A DNA stretch of 64,000 nt from Pseudomonas fluorescens (GCF_902498185.1 NZ_CABVIX010000004.1:309025-373024); one strand, 5' to 3'; counted from the stretch's first letter, positions 1-14,982 are shown. Translations and numbers: made by a program. Notes: generated from the letters alone by a model not told the origin.

Positions 1-753
1 GTTATGGAACACGCCCTGGTCGATCACTGCAGGGTTCTGCTGAGCGTAGACCACGCCGTCCTCGCTCAGGCCATGCAGGCGAACCACGGCCTGGGAGGCT
101 TCAAGCGTCTGGCGTGCGGGGTACTTCTGCGGTGCCGGGTAACGGCTGTCGAATGCGCTGCGGCCATAGACGAAAAACTCGACTCCCGCTTCGCCATACT
201 CGCGGCACAAGCGCGTGTGGTTGGCCGCGCCCTCATCGCCGAACTGCGCAACCGCCGGCAGCGCCGCATGGTGGGCGAAGTGGCGGTCATCCGCGAACAT
301 CGCACCCAGCACGCGGCTGGTGGTCGGGTGTTCGATGCTGCGGTGGTACTTGCAATTGAGATTGGCAGCGGTGAAATGCACGCGGCCGTCCGCAGTGTCT
401 GCGCTTGGGCTGACGGTGGCAGCGTTGGCCACCCACATGCTCGAGGCCGAGCAGCTGGCCACCAGCAGCGGCATGGATTCTTTCGCCGCGCGCTGGATCA
501 CCTCGCCATCGCTGCCGCTGAAGCCCAGGCGCCGAAGGGCCGCCACGTCGGGTCGTTCCTGCGGGGCCAGCACGCCCTGCTGGAAGCCCATGTCTACCAG
601 GGCTTTCATTTTCGCCAAGCCCTGGCGCGCCGCTTCGCGCGGGTTCGAACACTGCTGGCTGTTGCTCTGCGAGGCAACATTGCCATAGGACAGCCCGCCG
701 TAGTTGTGCGTAGGTCCTACCAGACCATCAAAATTCACTTCGTAGGATTTCAT
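1..753 (-). CDS. astB: N-succinylarginine dihydrolase, 3' end cut by window edge
   Basis: Second step of the arginine succinyltransferase pathway: hydrolyses N2-succinylarginine to N2-succinylornithine, CO2 and ammonia in the cytoplasm. The minus-strand reading begins at an ATG at 753 with the family start [20 protein letters not shown] and stays open to base 1, giving 251 of the usual ~445 residues; the C-terminal part lies outside the window. A GGAG-like ribosome site sits about 10 bases upstream. It follows astD by 23 bases and is the last visible gene of the aru/ast operon. The long plus-strand open frame over it is a shadow. Confidence 0.93.
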   Translation of the reverse strand, partial: MKSYEVNFDGLVGPTHNYGGLSYGNVASQSNSQQCSNPREAARQGLAKMKALVDMGFQQGVLAPQERPDVAALRRLGFSGSDGEVIQRAAKESMPLLVASCSASSMWVANAATVSPSADTADGRVHFTAANLNCKYHRSIEHPTTSRVLGAMFADDRHFAHHAALPAVAQFGDEGAANHTRLCREYGEAGVEFFVYGRSAFDSRYPAPQKYPARQTLEASQAVVRLHGLSEDGVVYAQQNPAVIDQGVFHN

Positions 754-776
754 CGGCCAGGCTCCGGGACCAGTTG

Positions 777-3268
<2,492 letters not shown>

Positions 3269-3351
3269 GCTATCTCCTTGAGCGGCGGGCCTTGACCTGC
3301 CGCGAAACCCATCGTTGCGAGTAACGGGCCTGGGCTATCCGGCCACAGGCA

Positions 3352-4371
3352 TCAAACGGCGACCAGGCGCACACTGCCGCCTTCGCCGACACCCAGCGCT
3401 TCGGCGGCTTCCGGGCTCAGGCTGACAGGCTTGCCCGGCACCCAGTCGAGTTCCAGCGACACCGCGCGGAAGTCCTGCAACTGGCCGTTGCAGACCAGGT
3501 ACGGGCGCCCACCCTTGGCGACGTTGTCGTCGATCTTCACCGGGACTATGCGGCTCTGGGCGATCGAGCGGATACCGGTGACCCGCGCGTGCAGGGTCGG
3601 ACCGCCGTCGAAGATGTCGATGTAGTGGTCGGTCTCGAAGCCTTCGCGCATCAGGATGTCGAAGGTGATCTGCGCGCGCGGGTGCACCTGGCCCATGGCT
3701 TCCTGGGCTGCGTCGGGCAGCAGCGGCACGTAGATCGGGTAGTGCGGCATCAGTTCGGCGAGGAAGGTGCGGCTCTTGAGGCCGCACAGGCGCTCAGCCT
3801 CGGCATAGTTGATATCGAAGAAGTTGCGCCCGATGGCATCCCAGAACGGTGAGTCACCCTGCTCGTCGCTGTGGCCGACGATCTCAGTGACCACCGAGTC
3901 GGCGAAACGCTCGGGATGCGCCGCCATGAACAACAGCCGGCCGCGCGAATTGAGCTCGGCCGAGGCACTGTTCACCAGGTCTGGCAGCACGTAGAAGCTG
4001 GTCAGCAGACTGTTGCCGGTCAGGTCATGGCACTGGGAGAGCACGTGGATCTTGTTGTGGATCTTCAGTTCGCGCGAGGCGTGGACGAAGGTCTCGTTAC
4101 GAAAGCTGTAGAACGGTTCGGAGTAGCCGGCCGAGGCGACGATGGCCGAGCAGCCGGCAAGCTTGCCGGTGCTGCTGTCTTCAAGGACGAAGAAATAGCT
4201 CTCCTCGCCGTTGAAGCTGACTTCGGCGGCAAACGACGTTTCCGAGGCGGCGATCTTGTCGCCCAGGCGGCCGGCATCATCCGGCAAGGACGTGACACCG
4301 ATGGGGCTGTCCGCAGCCAGGCGCTGCACTTCGTTCAGGTCAGCCATTTGCGCAGGGCGCATCACCAGCAT
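3352..4371 (-). CDS. aruF: Arginine/ornithine N-succinyltransferase, alpha-type subunit
   Basis: Partner of AruG in succinylating arginine or ornithine. The start is placed at the ATG at 4371 (MLVMRPAQMADLNEVQRLA), giving 339 residues, because AAAGGAG stands eight bases upstream and the family begins here. An upstream in-frame start at 4413 would add 14 unlike residues lying in the terminator-like intergenic segment. The GNAT-like N-terminal half and the PIYVPLLPDAAQ segment are shared with AruG. A 125-base gap with a U-tract hairpin separates it from aruC. Confidence 0.93.
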   Translation of the reverse strand: MLVMRPAQMADLNEVQRLAADSPIGVTSLPDDAGRLGDKIAASETSFAAEVSFNGEESYFFVLEDSSTGKLAGCSAIVASAGYSEPFYSFRNETFVHASRELKIHNKIHVLSQCHDLTGNSLLTSFYVLPDLVNSASAELNSRGRLLFMAAHPERFADSVVTEIVGHSDEQGDSPFWDAIGRNFFDINYAEAERLCGLKSRTFLAELMPHYPIYVPLLPDAAQEAMGQVHPRAQITFDILMREGFETDHYIDIFDGGPTLHARVTGIRSIAQSRIVPVKIDDNVAKGGRPYLVCNGQLQDFRAVSLELDWVPGKPVSLSPEAAEALGVGEGGSVRLVAV

Positions 4372-4414
4372 GGTGTCACTCCTTTCGGGAAAGCAGGCCA
4401 ACGCAGTCGGCACG

Positions 4415-4478
4415 GAAAAACGGCGGGCACCCTGGCACCCGCGAGGAATTGGTTCGCCACCGGCCTGCGACAGGCCGG
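4415..4478 (-). terminator. Two hairpins between aruC and aruF, the second terminator-like
   Basis: On the minus strand, after the aruC stop, there is first a perfect 8-bp stem (4460-4467 with 4471-4478, loop of 3). It is followed by a 9-position stem (4434-4442 with 4423-4431, two wobble pairs) and then five T residues (4416-4420). The second structure looks like a Rho-independent terminator inside the operon. It would let aruC, which can also serve arginine biosynthesis, be made in excess over aruFG. Read-through is needed for the downstream genes, so attenuation is an inference. Confidence 0.55.
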
Positions 4479-4496
4479 GACGAGACCGCAGGCGAA

Positions 4497-5862
<1,366 letters not shown>

Positions 5863-5924
5863 AACTTTGTCGCAATCGCGCAGTTTACGCGGTGCAGGGA
5901 TTTTGCAGGAGCGTTGCGCTGTTG

Positions 5925-6905
5925 TCAGCCGCGCTCGGCGGGCGCGGAGCTCAGCTCGAACGGACTGCTGCTGCGCCGCTGGTTGCGGTCTTCGCGCGGG
6001 GTAGCGCCAAAGAAGTTGCGGTAGGCACTGGAGAAATGCGGCCCCGAGGAAAATCCGCAGGACAGGCCGATCTGGATGATCGACTTGCTGGTCTGCATCA
6101 GCATCTGGCGTGCCTTGTTCAGGCGCAGCTCCAGGTAATACTGGCTTGGGACGCGGTTCAGGTACTGCTTGAAGATACGCTCCAGCTGGCGGCGCGACAC
6201 GCATACATGCTGGGCGATCTCGTCGGTAGTCAGGGGCTCTTCGATGTTGGCTTCCATCAGCAGCACCGCCTGGGTGAGCTTGGGATGACTGGAGCCCAGG
6301 CGGTTCTGCAACGGGATGCGCTGGCGCTCGCCGCCCTCGCGGATGCGCTCCACGACCAGTTCCTCGGACACCGCCCCCGCCAGCTCCGCGCCATGGTCGC
6401 GGGCCAGCACCGCCAGCAACAGGTCGGCCACGGACATGCCACCACAGGCAGTCAGGCGATCACGGTCCCAATCGAACAGGTGGCTGGTGGCGATGACCTT
6501 GGGATGACGCTCACTGAAATCATCCTGCCATCGCCAGTGCACCGCCGCCCGGTAGCCGTCGAGCAAGCCCAGCTGGGCCAGCGGATACACCCCTGCCGAC
6601 AGGCCACCGATCATGCAGCCGCCGCGCGCCACTTGCTTGAGCGCCGCGGCCAGCGCAGGCGTGACCGCCAGAGGCGGCTCGTCAGCCAGCAGGAAGAGTT
6701 TCTGGCAACCCTCCAGACGCCCGTTCCACGGCTCGCCCGGCAGTCGCCAGGCAGCTTCCTGCGGCGCGTCGGCCTGAAGAAACGCCAGCTCGTAGGCCAC
6801 CTCCGGATGCACCTTCTGCGCAACCCGCAACACTTCCTCGGCCAGCGCCAAGGTCAACGCCTTGGTGCCTGGCCAGATGAGAAAACCGATTCGCTGGGTG
6901 TTCAT
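5925..6905 (-). CDS. argR: Arginine-responsive AraC-family regulator
   Basis: Pseudomonas-type ArgR, unrelated to enterobacterial ArgR: an AraC/XylS protein that activates arginine uptake and AST catabolism and represses biosynthesis. The N-terminal ~190 residues look like a class I glutamine amidotransferase/DJ-1-like sensor domain. The C-terminal ~100 carry the double helix-turn-helix (DEIAQHVCVSRRQLERIF, then IIQIGLSCGFSSGPHFSSAYR). The start is set at 6905 (MNTQRIGFLIWPGTKAL, 326 residues), matching the known ArgR N-terminus; an ATG at 6932 would add nine residues. It lies 118 bases after aotP and is probably cotranscribed with it. Confidence 0.93.
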   Translation of the reverse strand: MNTQRIGFLIWPGTKALTLALAEEVLRVAQKVHPEVAYELAFLQADAPQEAAWRLPGEPWNGRLEGCQKLFLLADEPPLAVTPALAAALKQVARGGCMIGGLSAGVYPLAQLGLLDGYRAAVHWRWQDDFSERHPKVIATSHLFDWDRDRLTACGGMSVADLLLAVLARDHGAELAGAVSEELVVERIREGGERQRIPLQNRLGSSHPKLTQAVLLMEANIEEPLTTDEIAQHVCVSRRQLERIFKQYLNRVPSQYYLELRLNKARQMLMQTSKSIIQIGLSCGFSSGPHFSSAYRNFFGATPREDRNQRRSSSPFELSSAPAERG

Positions 6906-7023
6906 AGGGTGCGATCCGAAACCTGAAGTCATTCAACAAGCCGCGCGGGCGGGGACAAGAGCGCAGAGGCAGGCTGCGCCCGTCGCGCAGCATGCCCTAT
7001 TGTGGTGCGAAGAGGCAGCCTCT

Positions 7024-7788
7024 TTACTTGAGACTACCGGAAAGAAACTGCTTGAGCCGCTCCGATTGAGGATTGACCAGCACCTCGCGTGGATTACCCC
7101 GCTCCTCCACCAGACCCTTGTGCAGGAACACCAGCTGGTTGGACACCTCGCGGGCAAAGCCCATTTCGTGGGTAACCACGACCATGGTGCGGCCCTCTTG
7201 CGCAAGCGACTGCATGACCTTGAGCACATCGCCCACCAGCTCGGGGTCGAGGGCCGAGGTCGGCTCGTCGAACAGCATGACTTCCGGCTCCATGGCCAGC
7301 GCACGGGCAATCGCCACACGCTGCTGCTCACCACCGGACATGTGCCCCGGGAAGGCGTCCTTGCGGTGGGACACGCCAACCTTGGCCAGGTAATGCTCAG
7401 CCTTTTCGAGGGCTTCTTTCTTGCTCATGCCCAGCACATGGACTGGGGCCTCGATGACATTTTCCAATGCCGTCATGTGCGACCACAGGTTGAAGTGCTG
7501 GAACACCATCGACAGGCGCGAACGCATGCGCTGCAGCTGGCGGGGGTCGGCGGCCTTGAGCGCGCCTTCCTTGCCCGCAACCAGCTTGAGCTCTTCGTTG
7601 TTGAGCAGGATCTTGCCCGCGTGCGGCTGCTCGAGCAGGTTGATGCAGCGCAGGAAGGTCGACTTGCCCGAGCCGCTGGAGCCGATGATGCTGATCACAT
7701 CGCCCGCCTTGGCCGCCAGGGAAACACCCTTGAGCACTTCGTGACTGCCGTAGCGCTTATGCAGGTCTTGGACTTCGAGTTTGTACAT
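7024..7788 (-). CDS. aotP: Arginine/ornithine ABC transporter ATP-binding protein
   Basis: ATPase of the arginine/ornithine importer, HisP type, 254 residues from the ATG at 7788 ([18 protein letters not shown]). Walker A is GSSGSGKS, the signature is [15 protein letters not shown], Walker B is [14 protein letters not shown], followed by the switch histidine in [10 protein letters not shown]. It energises the AotQM membrane pair. In P. aeruginosa an extra gene, aotO, lies between aotM and aotP; here only 66 bases separate them and no such gene is present. Confidence 0.95.
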   Translation of the reverse strand: MYKLEVQDLHKRYGSHEVLKGVSLAAKAGDVISIIGSSGSGKSTFLRCINLLEQPHAGKILLNNEELKLVAGKEGALKAADPRQLQRMRSRLSMVFQHFNLWSHMTALENVIEAPVHVLGMSKKEALEKAEHYLAKVGVSHRKDAFPGHMSGGEQQRVAIARALAMEPEVMLFDEPTSALDPELVGDVLKVMQSLAQEGRTMVVVTHEMGFAREVSNQLVFLHKGLVEERGNPREVLVNPQSERLKQFLSGSLK

Positions 7789-7854
7789 GCTGTCGGTTCT
7801 CACAAAGCGATCAGTCCCGGGCCTTGGCCCAGTGCGTAATAAAAGGCGCTGTCA

Positions 7855-8553
7855 TCACGACTTGCGCGGTGCCAGGTAGCCGAGCCAGCGGCGTTCGGCC
7901 AGCTTGAACAGGCGCACCAGAATGAAGGTCAGGCACAGGTAGAACACGCCCGCCGTGATGTAGGCCTCGAACGGCAGGTAGTACTGGGCATTGACCGTGC
8001 GCGCTGCACCCGTGATGTCGATCAGGGTGACGATCGACGCCAGGCTGGTGGTCTGCAGCATCATGATCACTTCGTTGCTGTACTGCGGCAGCGCCCGGCG
8101 CATGGCCGAGGGCAGCAGGATGCGCCGGTACATCTTGATGCGCGACATGCCCACCGCCCTGGCGGCCTCGATCTCGCCATGGGGCGTGGCCTTGAGGCTG
8201 CCGGCGATGATCTCGGCGGTGTAGGCGCTGGTGTTGACCGCAAAGGCCAGGCACGCGCAGAAGGTCGCGCTCGACAGCCAGGGCCAGAAGATGCTCTGGC
8301 GCACGAACTCGAACTGGGCCAGGCCGTAGTAGATCAGAAACAGCTGCACCAGCATGGGCGTGCCACGGATCACGTAGGTGTAGAGCCAGGCAGAGATATT
8401 CACCAACGGGTGCCTGGACACCCGCATCAGCCCTAGCGGAATGGCCGCCAGCAGACCAAAGAACAGCGACAGCGCCAACAGCTTGAGGGTGGTCAGCAGC
8501 CCGCCGAGGTACAGCGGCATCGCCTCCCACACCACGTTGTAATCGAACATCAT
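7855..8553 (-). CDS. aotM: Arginine/ornithine ABC transporter permease
   Basis: Inner-membrane permease of the HisM type, 232 residues with about five hydrophobic segments. The EAA loop that docks the ATPase is readable at GEIEAARAVGMSRIKMYRRI. It pairs with AotQ. The ATG at 8553 overlaps the aotQ stop by 4 bases (ATGA), so the two subunits are translationally coupled. Confidence 0.95.
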   Translation of the reverse strand: MMFDYNVVWEAMPLYLGGLLTTLKLLALSLFFGLLAAIPLGLMRVSRHPLVNISAWLYTYVIRGTPMLVQLFLIYYGLAQFEFVRQSIFWPWLSSATFCACLAFAVNTSAYTAEIIAGSLKATPHGEIEAARAVGMSRIKMYRRILLPSAMRRALPQYSNEVIMMLQTTSLASIVTLIDITGAARTVNAQYYLPFEAYITAGVFYLCLTFILVRLFKLAERRWLGYLAPRKS

Positions 8554-9239
8554 AGTTCAGCCACCTTTACGCCTGCCGAATAGCGCTTCTCGAGATAACG
8601 CAGGGCCAGCAGCGAGACACTGGTGATCACCAGGTACATCGCCGCCACCGCCAGAAAGAAGGTGAAAGGCTCACGGGTGGCATCCGCCGCCTGCTTGGCC
8701 TTGAACATCATGTCCTGCAGCCCGACCACCGAAATCAGCGCCGTGGCCTTGGTCAGCACCAGCCAGTTGTTTGTGAAGCCGGGGATCGCCAGGCGGATCA
8801 TCTGCGGCACCATCACCCGGAAAAATACCTGCATGCCGCTCATGCCGTAGGCCATGCCGGCTTCGGCCTGGCCCTTGGGGATGGCCATGAACGCGCCGCG
8901 AAAGGTCTCCGACAGGTACGCACCGAAGATGAACCCGAGCGTACCGATACCGGCCATGAGCGGATTGAGGTCGATGTAGTCGTCATGGCCGAGCAACGGC
9001 GCGACGCGGTTGAGCACATCCTGGCCGCCATAGAAGATCAGCAGGATGAGTACCAGATCCGGTATGCCACGGATCACCGTGGCATACATATCGCCCAGCC
9101 AGGCCAGCCAGCGCACTGGCGACAAGCGCAGCGCAACGCCGATCAGACCGAGAACGACGGCCAGGGCCATGGACGACAGGGCAAGTTGCAGCGTCAGCCA
9201 CGCCCCGTCGAGGATGACTGCCCCGTAGCCTTTCAACAT
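8550..9239 (-). CDS. aotQ: Arginine/ornithine ABC transporter permease
   Basis: Inner-membrane permease of the HisQ type, 229 residues from the ATG at 9239 (MLKGYGAVILDGAWLTLQLA), which has GAGG ten bases upstream. An in-frame start 39 bases upstream falls in the intergenic hairpin flank and is rejected. The EAA loop reads GQAEAGMAYGMSGMQVFFRV. It forms the channel with AotM. Confidence 0.95.
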   Translation of the reverse strand: MLKGYGAVILDGAWLTLQLALSSMALAVVLGLIGVALRLSPVRWLAWLGDMYATVIRGIPDLVLILLIFYGGQDVLNRVAPLLGHDDYIDLNPLMAGIGTLGFIFGAYLSETFRGAFMAIPKGQAEAGMAYGMSGMQVFFRVMVPQMIRLAIPGFTNNWLVLTKATALISVVGLQDMMFKAKQAADATREPFTFFLAVAAMYLVITSVSLLALRYLEKRYSAGVKVAEL

Positions 9240-9262
9240 GATGAGGTCCTCGACCTTGAAAA

Positions 9263-9307
9263 TGAAAAAATGGTGCAAACCTCAGATTCTCTGCTGTTTG
9301 CACCATT
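9263..9307 (-). terminator. Stem-loop with U-tract between aotJ and aotQ
   Basis: A perfect 12-bp inverted repeat (9269-9280 with 9296-9307, 15-base loop). On the minus strand it is followed by a run of T, so it reads as a partial Rho-independent terminator or an mRNA-stabilising 3' hairpin just after aotJ. Such elements explain excess binding protein over permease in ABC operons of this type. Confidence 0.65.
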
Positions 9308-9328
9308 GCACAGGTGTATTCGACGATC

Positions 9329-10114
9329 TTACTGGGCGTCAGGCCCGTAGATGTCGAAGTTGAAGTACTTGTCCTGGATAGCCTTGTACTTGCCGTTGGC
9401 GCGGATCGCGTCGATGGCGGCATTGAGACGCTCGACGTTGGCCTTGTCGCCCTTGCGCACGGCAATGCCGATGCCGTCGCCAAAGTACTTGGCGTCGGTG
9501 AACGCCGGGCCGACGAACGCATAGCCCTTGCCAGCGTCGGTCTTCAGGAAGCCATCTTCCAGCAGGGTAGCGTCGGCCACGGTGCCATCCAGGCGGCCTG
9601 CCGCGACGTCCAGGTAGATTTCGTTCTGGGTGCCGTAAGGCACGACAGTGGCGCCCTGGGCCCCGAAGACTTCCTTGGCGAAGCGATCGTGGATCGAGCC
9701 ACGCTGCACGCCGATCTTCTTGCCCTTGAGTTCAGCCAGGCTGTCGCTCACGGTCGCGCCCTGCTTCATTACCAGGCGTGCCGGGGTCAGGTAGTAGCGC
9801 TTGGTGAAGTCGACCGACTTCTTGCGATCGTCGGTGATCGACATGGAGGACAGGATCGCGTCGATCTTGCGCACTTTGAGCGCTGGGATCAGGCCGTCGA
9901 ACTCTTGCTCGACCCAGGTGCACTTGGCCTTCATCTCTTCGCACAGGGCGTTGCCGATGTCGTAGTCGAAGCCCGCGATGCTGCCGTCAGGCTGCTTGAA
10001 GGCAAACGGAGGGTAGGCAGCTTCGATACCGATTTTCAGCGGTTTCTCATCGGCCAGCGATGCCAGGGAAAACACAGACAGCGCCAGGGCGCCAAGCAGT
10101 GCGAGTTTCTTCAT
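9329..10114 (-). CDS. aotJ: Periplasmic arginine/ornithine-binding protein
   Basis: Solute receptor of the importer, LAO/ArgT family, 261 residues from the ATG at 10114 with GGAG upstream. A typical signal peptide ([21 protein letters not shown]) ends near residue 22. The mature protein shows the family pattern [25 protein letters not shown] and [19 protein letters not shown]. An upstream extension to 10195 is rejected because it would bury the signal peptide. It is the first gene of the aot-argR operon. Confidence 0.95.
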   Translation of the reverse strand: MKKLALLGALALSVFSLASLADEKPLKIGIEAAYPPFAFKQPDGSIAGFDYDIGNALCEEMKAKCTWVEQEFDGLIPALKVRKIDAILSSMSITDDRKKSVDFTKRYYLTPARLVMKQGATVSDSLAELKGKKIGVQRGSIHDRFAKEVFGAQGATVVPYGTQNEIYLDVAAGRLDGTVADATLLEDGFLKTDAGKGYAFVGPAFTDAKYFGDGIGIAVRKGDKANVERLNAAIDAIRANGKYKAIQDKYFNFDIYGPDAQ

Positions 10115-10502
10115 CTGGTAACTCCATGGAAATGGGTACAACGCGAGCCGCAGGGTCAAGACCAGGGTCCTGAACCACGAGCGAGAGAGTGGCATTTTAG
10201 CGACACCCCGAACGTCGATATTTCTTCAAAGCGACAACTACGTATAGCAGCGCCTGAAACCGCGGCGGGCGATATTGACAGCTCCAGCATGATATGCAAG
10301 AGCACAAGGAAAACAACCTGATACCGAAGCAATAACTGCGCCTATTATTCGCAAACCCTTGTAATCCGGCAAGTCTGGTGTGTCCTGATGCGGGAAATGG
10401 CTGCAGATGCACTGACATGCAGCGTAGGACGTTTCTCAATGCCCCGAACCGGAGCAAACAGGGTGACATCGATGAATGTCGAGGTAACACCACCCTGAAA
10501 CC
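10115..10502. other. Gap between aotJ and acs: aot promoter region
   Basis: About 390 bases without a convincing gene. The aotJ-proximal part holds an ArgR-like half-site, so the aot promoter is placed here. The rest holds nothing I can name; short open frames on both strands lack ribosome sites and family resemblance. Confidence 0.6.
10221..10236 (-). promoter_or_regulatory. ArgR-like half-site upstream of aotJ
   Basis: TGTCGC-N8-AA reads on the minus strand from 10236 to 10221, about 107-122 bases before the aotJ start. A second TGTCGC (10205-10200) follows 31 bases further in, without the AA. The pattern matches the Pseudomonas ArgR consensus. Confidence 0.45.
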
Positions 10503-10528
10503 AAAAAACCCGCCATCAATGGCGGGTT
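10503..10528 (-). terminator. Rho-independent terminator after acs
   Basis: Ten-base arms AACCCGCCAT and ATGGCGGGTT (10507-10516, 10519-10528) followed on the minus strand by six T. It lies 40 bases beyond the acs stop. It also insulates acs from the aot operon. Confidence 0.85.
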
Positions 10529-10567
10529 GATCAGTAGGCGCAGGCCAGCGAAGAGAGCGCCGCGATT

Positions 10568-12529
10568 CTAGGCCGAAACCCGGCTCATCTCCTTGTGGGT
10601 GTCGATCAGGTGCTGCACCACGCCAGGATCGGCCAGGGTCGAGATATCACCCAGTGCGTCGTACTCCGCCGTGGCGATCTTGCGCAGGATGCGGCGCATG
10701 ATCTTGCCAGAGCGGGTTTTCGGCAGGCCGGGCGCCCACTGAATGACATCTGGCGAGGCGATCGGGCCGATCTCCTTGCGCACCCAGTTCTTCAATTCGA
10801 TCCGCAGCGCCTCGTTCGGCTCCTGTCCGGCATTGAGCGTGACGTAGACGTAGATACCCTGCCCCTTCAGGTCATGCGGCACACCCACCACCGCCGCCTC
10901 CGCAACCTTGGGATGGGCAACCATGGCGCTTTCGATCTCGGCGGTACCCATGCGGTGACCGGAAACGTTGAGCACATCGTCCACACGGCCGGTGATCCAG
11001 AAGTAGCCATCTTCATCGCGGCGGGCGCCGTCACCGGTGAAGTACATGCCGCGGAAGGTCTTGAAGTAGGTGTCGACGAAGCGATCGTGATCGCCGTACA
11101 ACGACCGCGACTGGCCTGGCCACGAATCGAGAATCACCAGATTGCCTTCGGCGGCACCTTCGATCAGGTTGCCCAGGTTATCCACCAGCGCAGGCACCAC
11201 ACCGAAGAATGGGCGGGTCGCCGAACCGGGCTTGAGCGCCGTAGCGCCCGGCAGCGGGCTGATCAGGATGCCTCCGGTCTCGGTCTGCCACCACGTGTCG
11301 ACGATCGGGCAGCGGCCCTTGCCCACGGTCTGGTGGTACCAGTTCCAGGCTTCAGGGTTGATCGGCTCGCCCACCGAACCCAGCAGGCGCAGGCTGGAAC
11401 CGTCGGCGCCCGCCACGGCGGCCTGACCTTCGGCCATCATGGCGCGGATCGCGGTGGGAGCGGTGTAGAGGATGTTCACCTTGTGCTTGTCGACGATCTT
11501 CGACACACGGGTGATATCCGGGTAGTTAGGCACGCCTTCGAACAGCAAGGTGGTGGCACCGTTTGCCAGCGGTCCGTAGACGATATAGCTGTGGCCGGTG
11601 ACCCAACCCACATCGGCAGTGCACCAGTAGACATCGCCCGGGCGGTAGTCGAACACCCGCTCATGGGTAAGCGCTGCGTACACGAGATAGCCGCCGGTGG
11701 TATGCAGCACACCCTTGGGCTTGCCGGTGGAGCCGGAGGTATAAAGAATGAACAGGGCTTCCTCGGCGCCCATTTCCTTCGGCGCGCAGTGGCTGGAAGC
11801 GACCTTCATGAGGTCCTCGTACCAGATGTCGCGATGCTGGTGCCAGGCGATGTCGCCACCGGTGCGCTTGCACACGATGATCTTCTGCACACTGCTGGTT
11901 TCGGGATTGGTCAGGGCCAGGTCGACGTTGGCCTTGAGCGCCGTGCGGCGGCCGCCCCGCAGGCCTTCGTCGGCGGTGATCACCACCTTGGACTTGCAAT
12001 CGATGATGCGCCCGGCCAGCGCCTCGGGCGAGAAGCCGCCGAACACCACCGAGTGAATCGCACCAATGCGCGCACATGCCAGCATGGCAACCACGGCTTC
12101 GGGGATCATCGGCATGTAGAGGGTTACCACGTCGCCGCGGTGCACGTCCTGGCCGCGCAGGGCGTTGGCGAACTTGCACACTTGCTCGTGCAGTTCGCGA
12201 TAAGTGATGTTGCGGTGCTCGGAAGGATCGTCGCCTTCCCAGATGATTGCCAACTGGTCGCCACGCTCTTCGAGATGACGATCCAGGCAGTTGTAGGAAA
12301 CGTTCAGAGTGCCGTCGGCGAACCATTTGATGTCGACGTGATGGTCGTCGAAGGAGGTCTGCTTGACCTTGGTGAACGGCTTGATCCAGTCCAGGCGCTG
12401 GGCCTGCTCACGCCAGAAGCCATCGGGGTTGATCACCGATTGCTGGTACATGGCCTTGTAGGTGGCCTCGTCGGTCAGGGTGTTTGCCGCAACCTCGGGA
12501 CGAACGGGATACAGTGGAGCCGCACTCAT
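10568..12529 (-). CDS. acsA: Acetyl-CoA synthetase
   Basis: AMP-forming acetate:CoA ligase (acetate + ATP + CoA to acetyl-CoA), cytoplasmic, 653 residues, the usual length. The start is at 12529 ([18 protein letters not shown]) with CCGAGGTAA upstream, rather than an upstream in-frame codon at 12601. The ATP/AMP motif is [11 protein letters not shown]. The C-terminal [11 protein letters not shown] holds the catalytic lysine, which protein acetylation inactivates in this family. It is monocistronic with its own terminator, and a pair of 11-bp direct repeats lies upstream. Confidence 0.97.
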   Translation of the reverse strand: MSAAPLYPVRPEVAANTLTDEATYKAMYQQSVINPDGFWREQAQRLDWIKPFTKVKQTSFDDHHVDIKWFADGTLNVSYNCLDRHLEERGDQLAIIWEGDDPSEHRNITYRELHEQVCKFANALRGQDVHRGDVVTLYMPMIPEAVVAMLACARIGAIHSVVFGGFSPEALAGRIIDCKSKVVITADEGLRGGRRTALKANVDLALTNPETSSVQKIIVCKRTGGDIAWHQHRDIWYEDLMKVASSHCAPKEMGAEEALFILYTSGSTGKPKGVLHTTGGYLVYAALTHERVFDYRPGDVYWCTADVGWVTGHSYIVYGPLANGATTLLFEGVPNYPDITRVSKIVDKHKVNILYTAPTAIRAMMAEGQAAVAGADGSSLRLLGSVGEPINPEAWNWYHQTVGKGRCPIVDTWWQTETGGILISPLPGATALKPGSATRPFFGVVPALVDNLGNLIEGAAEGNLVILDSWPGQSRSLYGDHDRFVDTYFKTFRGMYFTGDGARRDEDGYFWITGRVDDVLNVSGHRMGTAEIESAMVAHPKVAEAAVVGVPHDLKGQGIYVYVTLNAGQEPNEALRIELKNWVRKEIGPIASPDVIQWAPGLPKTRSGKIMRRILRKIATAEYDALGDISTLADPGVVQHLIDTHKEMSRVSA

Positions 12530-12950
12530 CTGTGTTACCTCGGTGTCATATTTGTTTTTGTATGGAGCCGTTTGTAACTGTACCAGAGCGGCAAAAGCCA
12601 TTCGACGATGGTAGTAGCGGCACGTCAGGCAGCCGCCACACGCCCGTCAGGACCGCTCTGGGACGGTCCTGACCAGACTCCAGGCAGGTGTCGCGGCAAT
12701 GTCTGCCAGCTGATTGTTACGGGTTTTGTCAAAAGGCCAAAAAACTTTATCAAAAGGCCATCTGTTTCCGTTAGTACATGAGGCATAAACTTCTCCTCGC
12801 CAACAACGGCAACGCGACTAACTCTTGGCAACAGCCCCCACAAAGGCACGTTAGTCCCGCGGATCATTCTGATCATGGAACTTCCTGATGTATCCCGCGG
12901 CGCCACAAGCGCCGCGCACACCCTCACGACCTTAGACAGGTAAATTGAAA
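12530..12950. other. Gap between acsA and the DUF2790 gene
   Basis: A 421-base intergenic stretch, richer in A+T than its surroundings, serving the divergent acsA and small-protein genes. It contains the direct repeats at 12729-12760, an inverted repeat GACTAAC/GTTAGTC (12816-12822, 12850-12856) and GATCATTCTGATC just after it. No gene is convincing inside it. Confidence 0.6.
12729..12760. repeat. 11-bp direct repeats, 21-bp period, upstream of acsA
   Basis: TCAAAAGGCCA occurs at 12729-12739 and again at 12750-12760. The 21-base start-to-start distance is two helical turns, as expected for two regulator protomers bound on one DNA face. They lie 200-231 bases before the acsA start. A response regulator controlling acetate use is a plausible binder, but I cannot name it from the sequence. 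Confidence 0.5.
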
Positions 12951-13208
12951 ATGAAAGCGTTACTGGTATTGGTACTTGGCAGTCTCTGCAGCGCGGCAAT
13001 GGCCGATGAAGTTGCACAGGCGGCCGAGCAGATCCCGGTTGAACAATACAACTACTCGCAGCACCTGGACATCGCCCGCGTCATCTCCATGAGCGAAGTG
13101 CCAAACGTGTGCGAAGTGGTGCCAGCCCGCATGACCTACGAGGACTCCAAGGGCCAGAAGCACATTCTCGAGTACCGCGTGATGGGTAACGGCTGTTCCA
13201 ACGGCTGA
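12951..13208 (+). CDS. Small exported DUF2790 protein
   Basis: 85 residues from the ATG at 12951 (MKALLVLVLGSLCSAAMA, a signal peptide). The C-terminal half matches the DUF2790 pattern: LDIARVISMSEVPNVCEVVP, then a DSKGQKHILEY strand and GNGC at the end. The two conserved cysteines could form a disulfide in the periplasm. Function is unknown; Pseudomonas genomes carry several copies. An alternative TTG two codons upstream is less likely. It is divergent from acsA. Confidence 0.85.
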   Translation: MKALLVLVLGSLCSAAMADEVAQAAEQIPVEQYNYSQHLDIARVISMSEVPNVCEVVPARMTYEDSKGQKHILEYRVMGNGCSNG

Positions 13209-13286
13209 TGCCGAAGTTGCATCGGCAACCTGCCGGAAGTTGCAGCGATCAGATCGCACGCAACTTCCGCGGTCTTCAAGCAATGA

Positions 13287-14846
<1,560 letters not shown>

Positions 14847-14964
14847 GCAAGGGCTCGGAAAGGATAAGAGACACAGATTATTTCATGTGCGAACGGAAAA
14901 GTCGTAAAGATTATCTGCCAGAATCGCGTCTCATCGGGGCGGATTTCTCGATACAAGCCGCTTC

Positions 14965-14982
14965 TGTAAATTTATCGTTACA
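14965..14982. promoter_or_regulatory. PhhR/TyrR box upstream of phhA
   Basis: TGTAAA-N6-GTTACA, one mismatch from the TyrR-family operator TGTAAA-N6-TTTACA. It is centred 131 bases before the phhA start and about 127 before phhR, so it could serve activation of phhAB and autoregulation. Confidence 0.65.

Noticed and set aside
10595..12577. A 660-codon plus-strand frame opposite acsA
   Set aside because: Shadow; acsA on the minus strand has complete catalytic motifs.
14906..14926. A second PhhR box near the phhR start
   Set aside because: Only one half resembles TGTAAA; the other half does not pair with the consensus.
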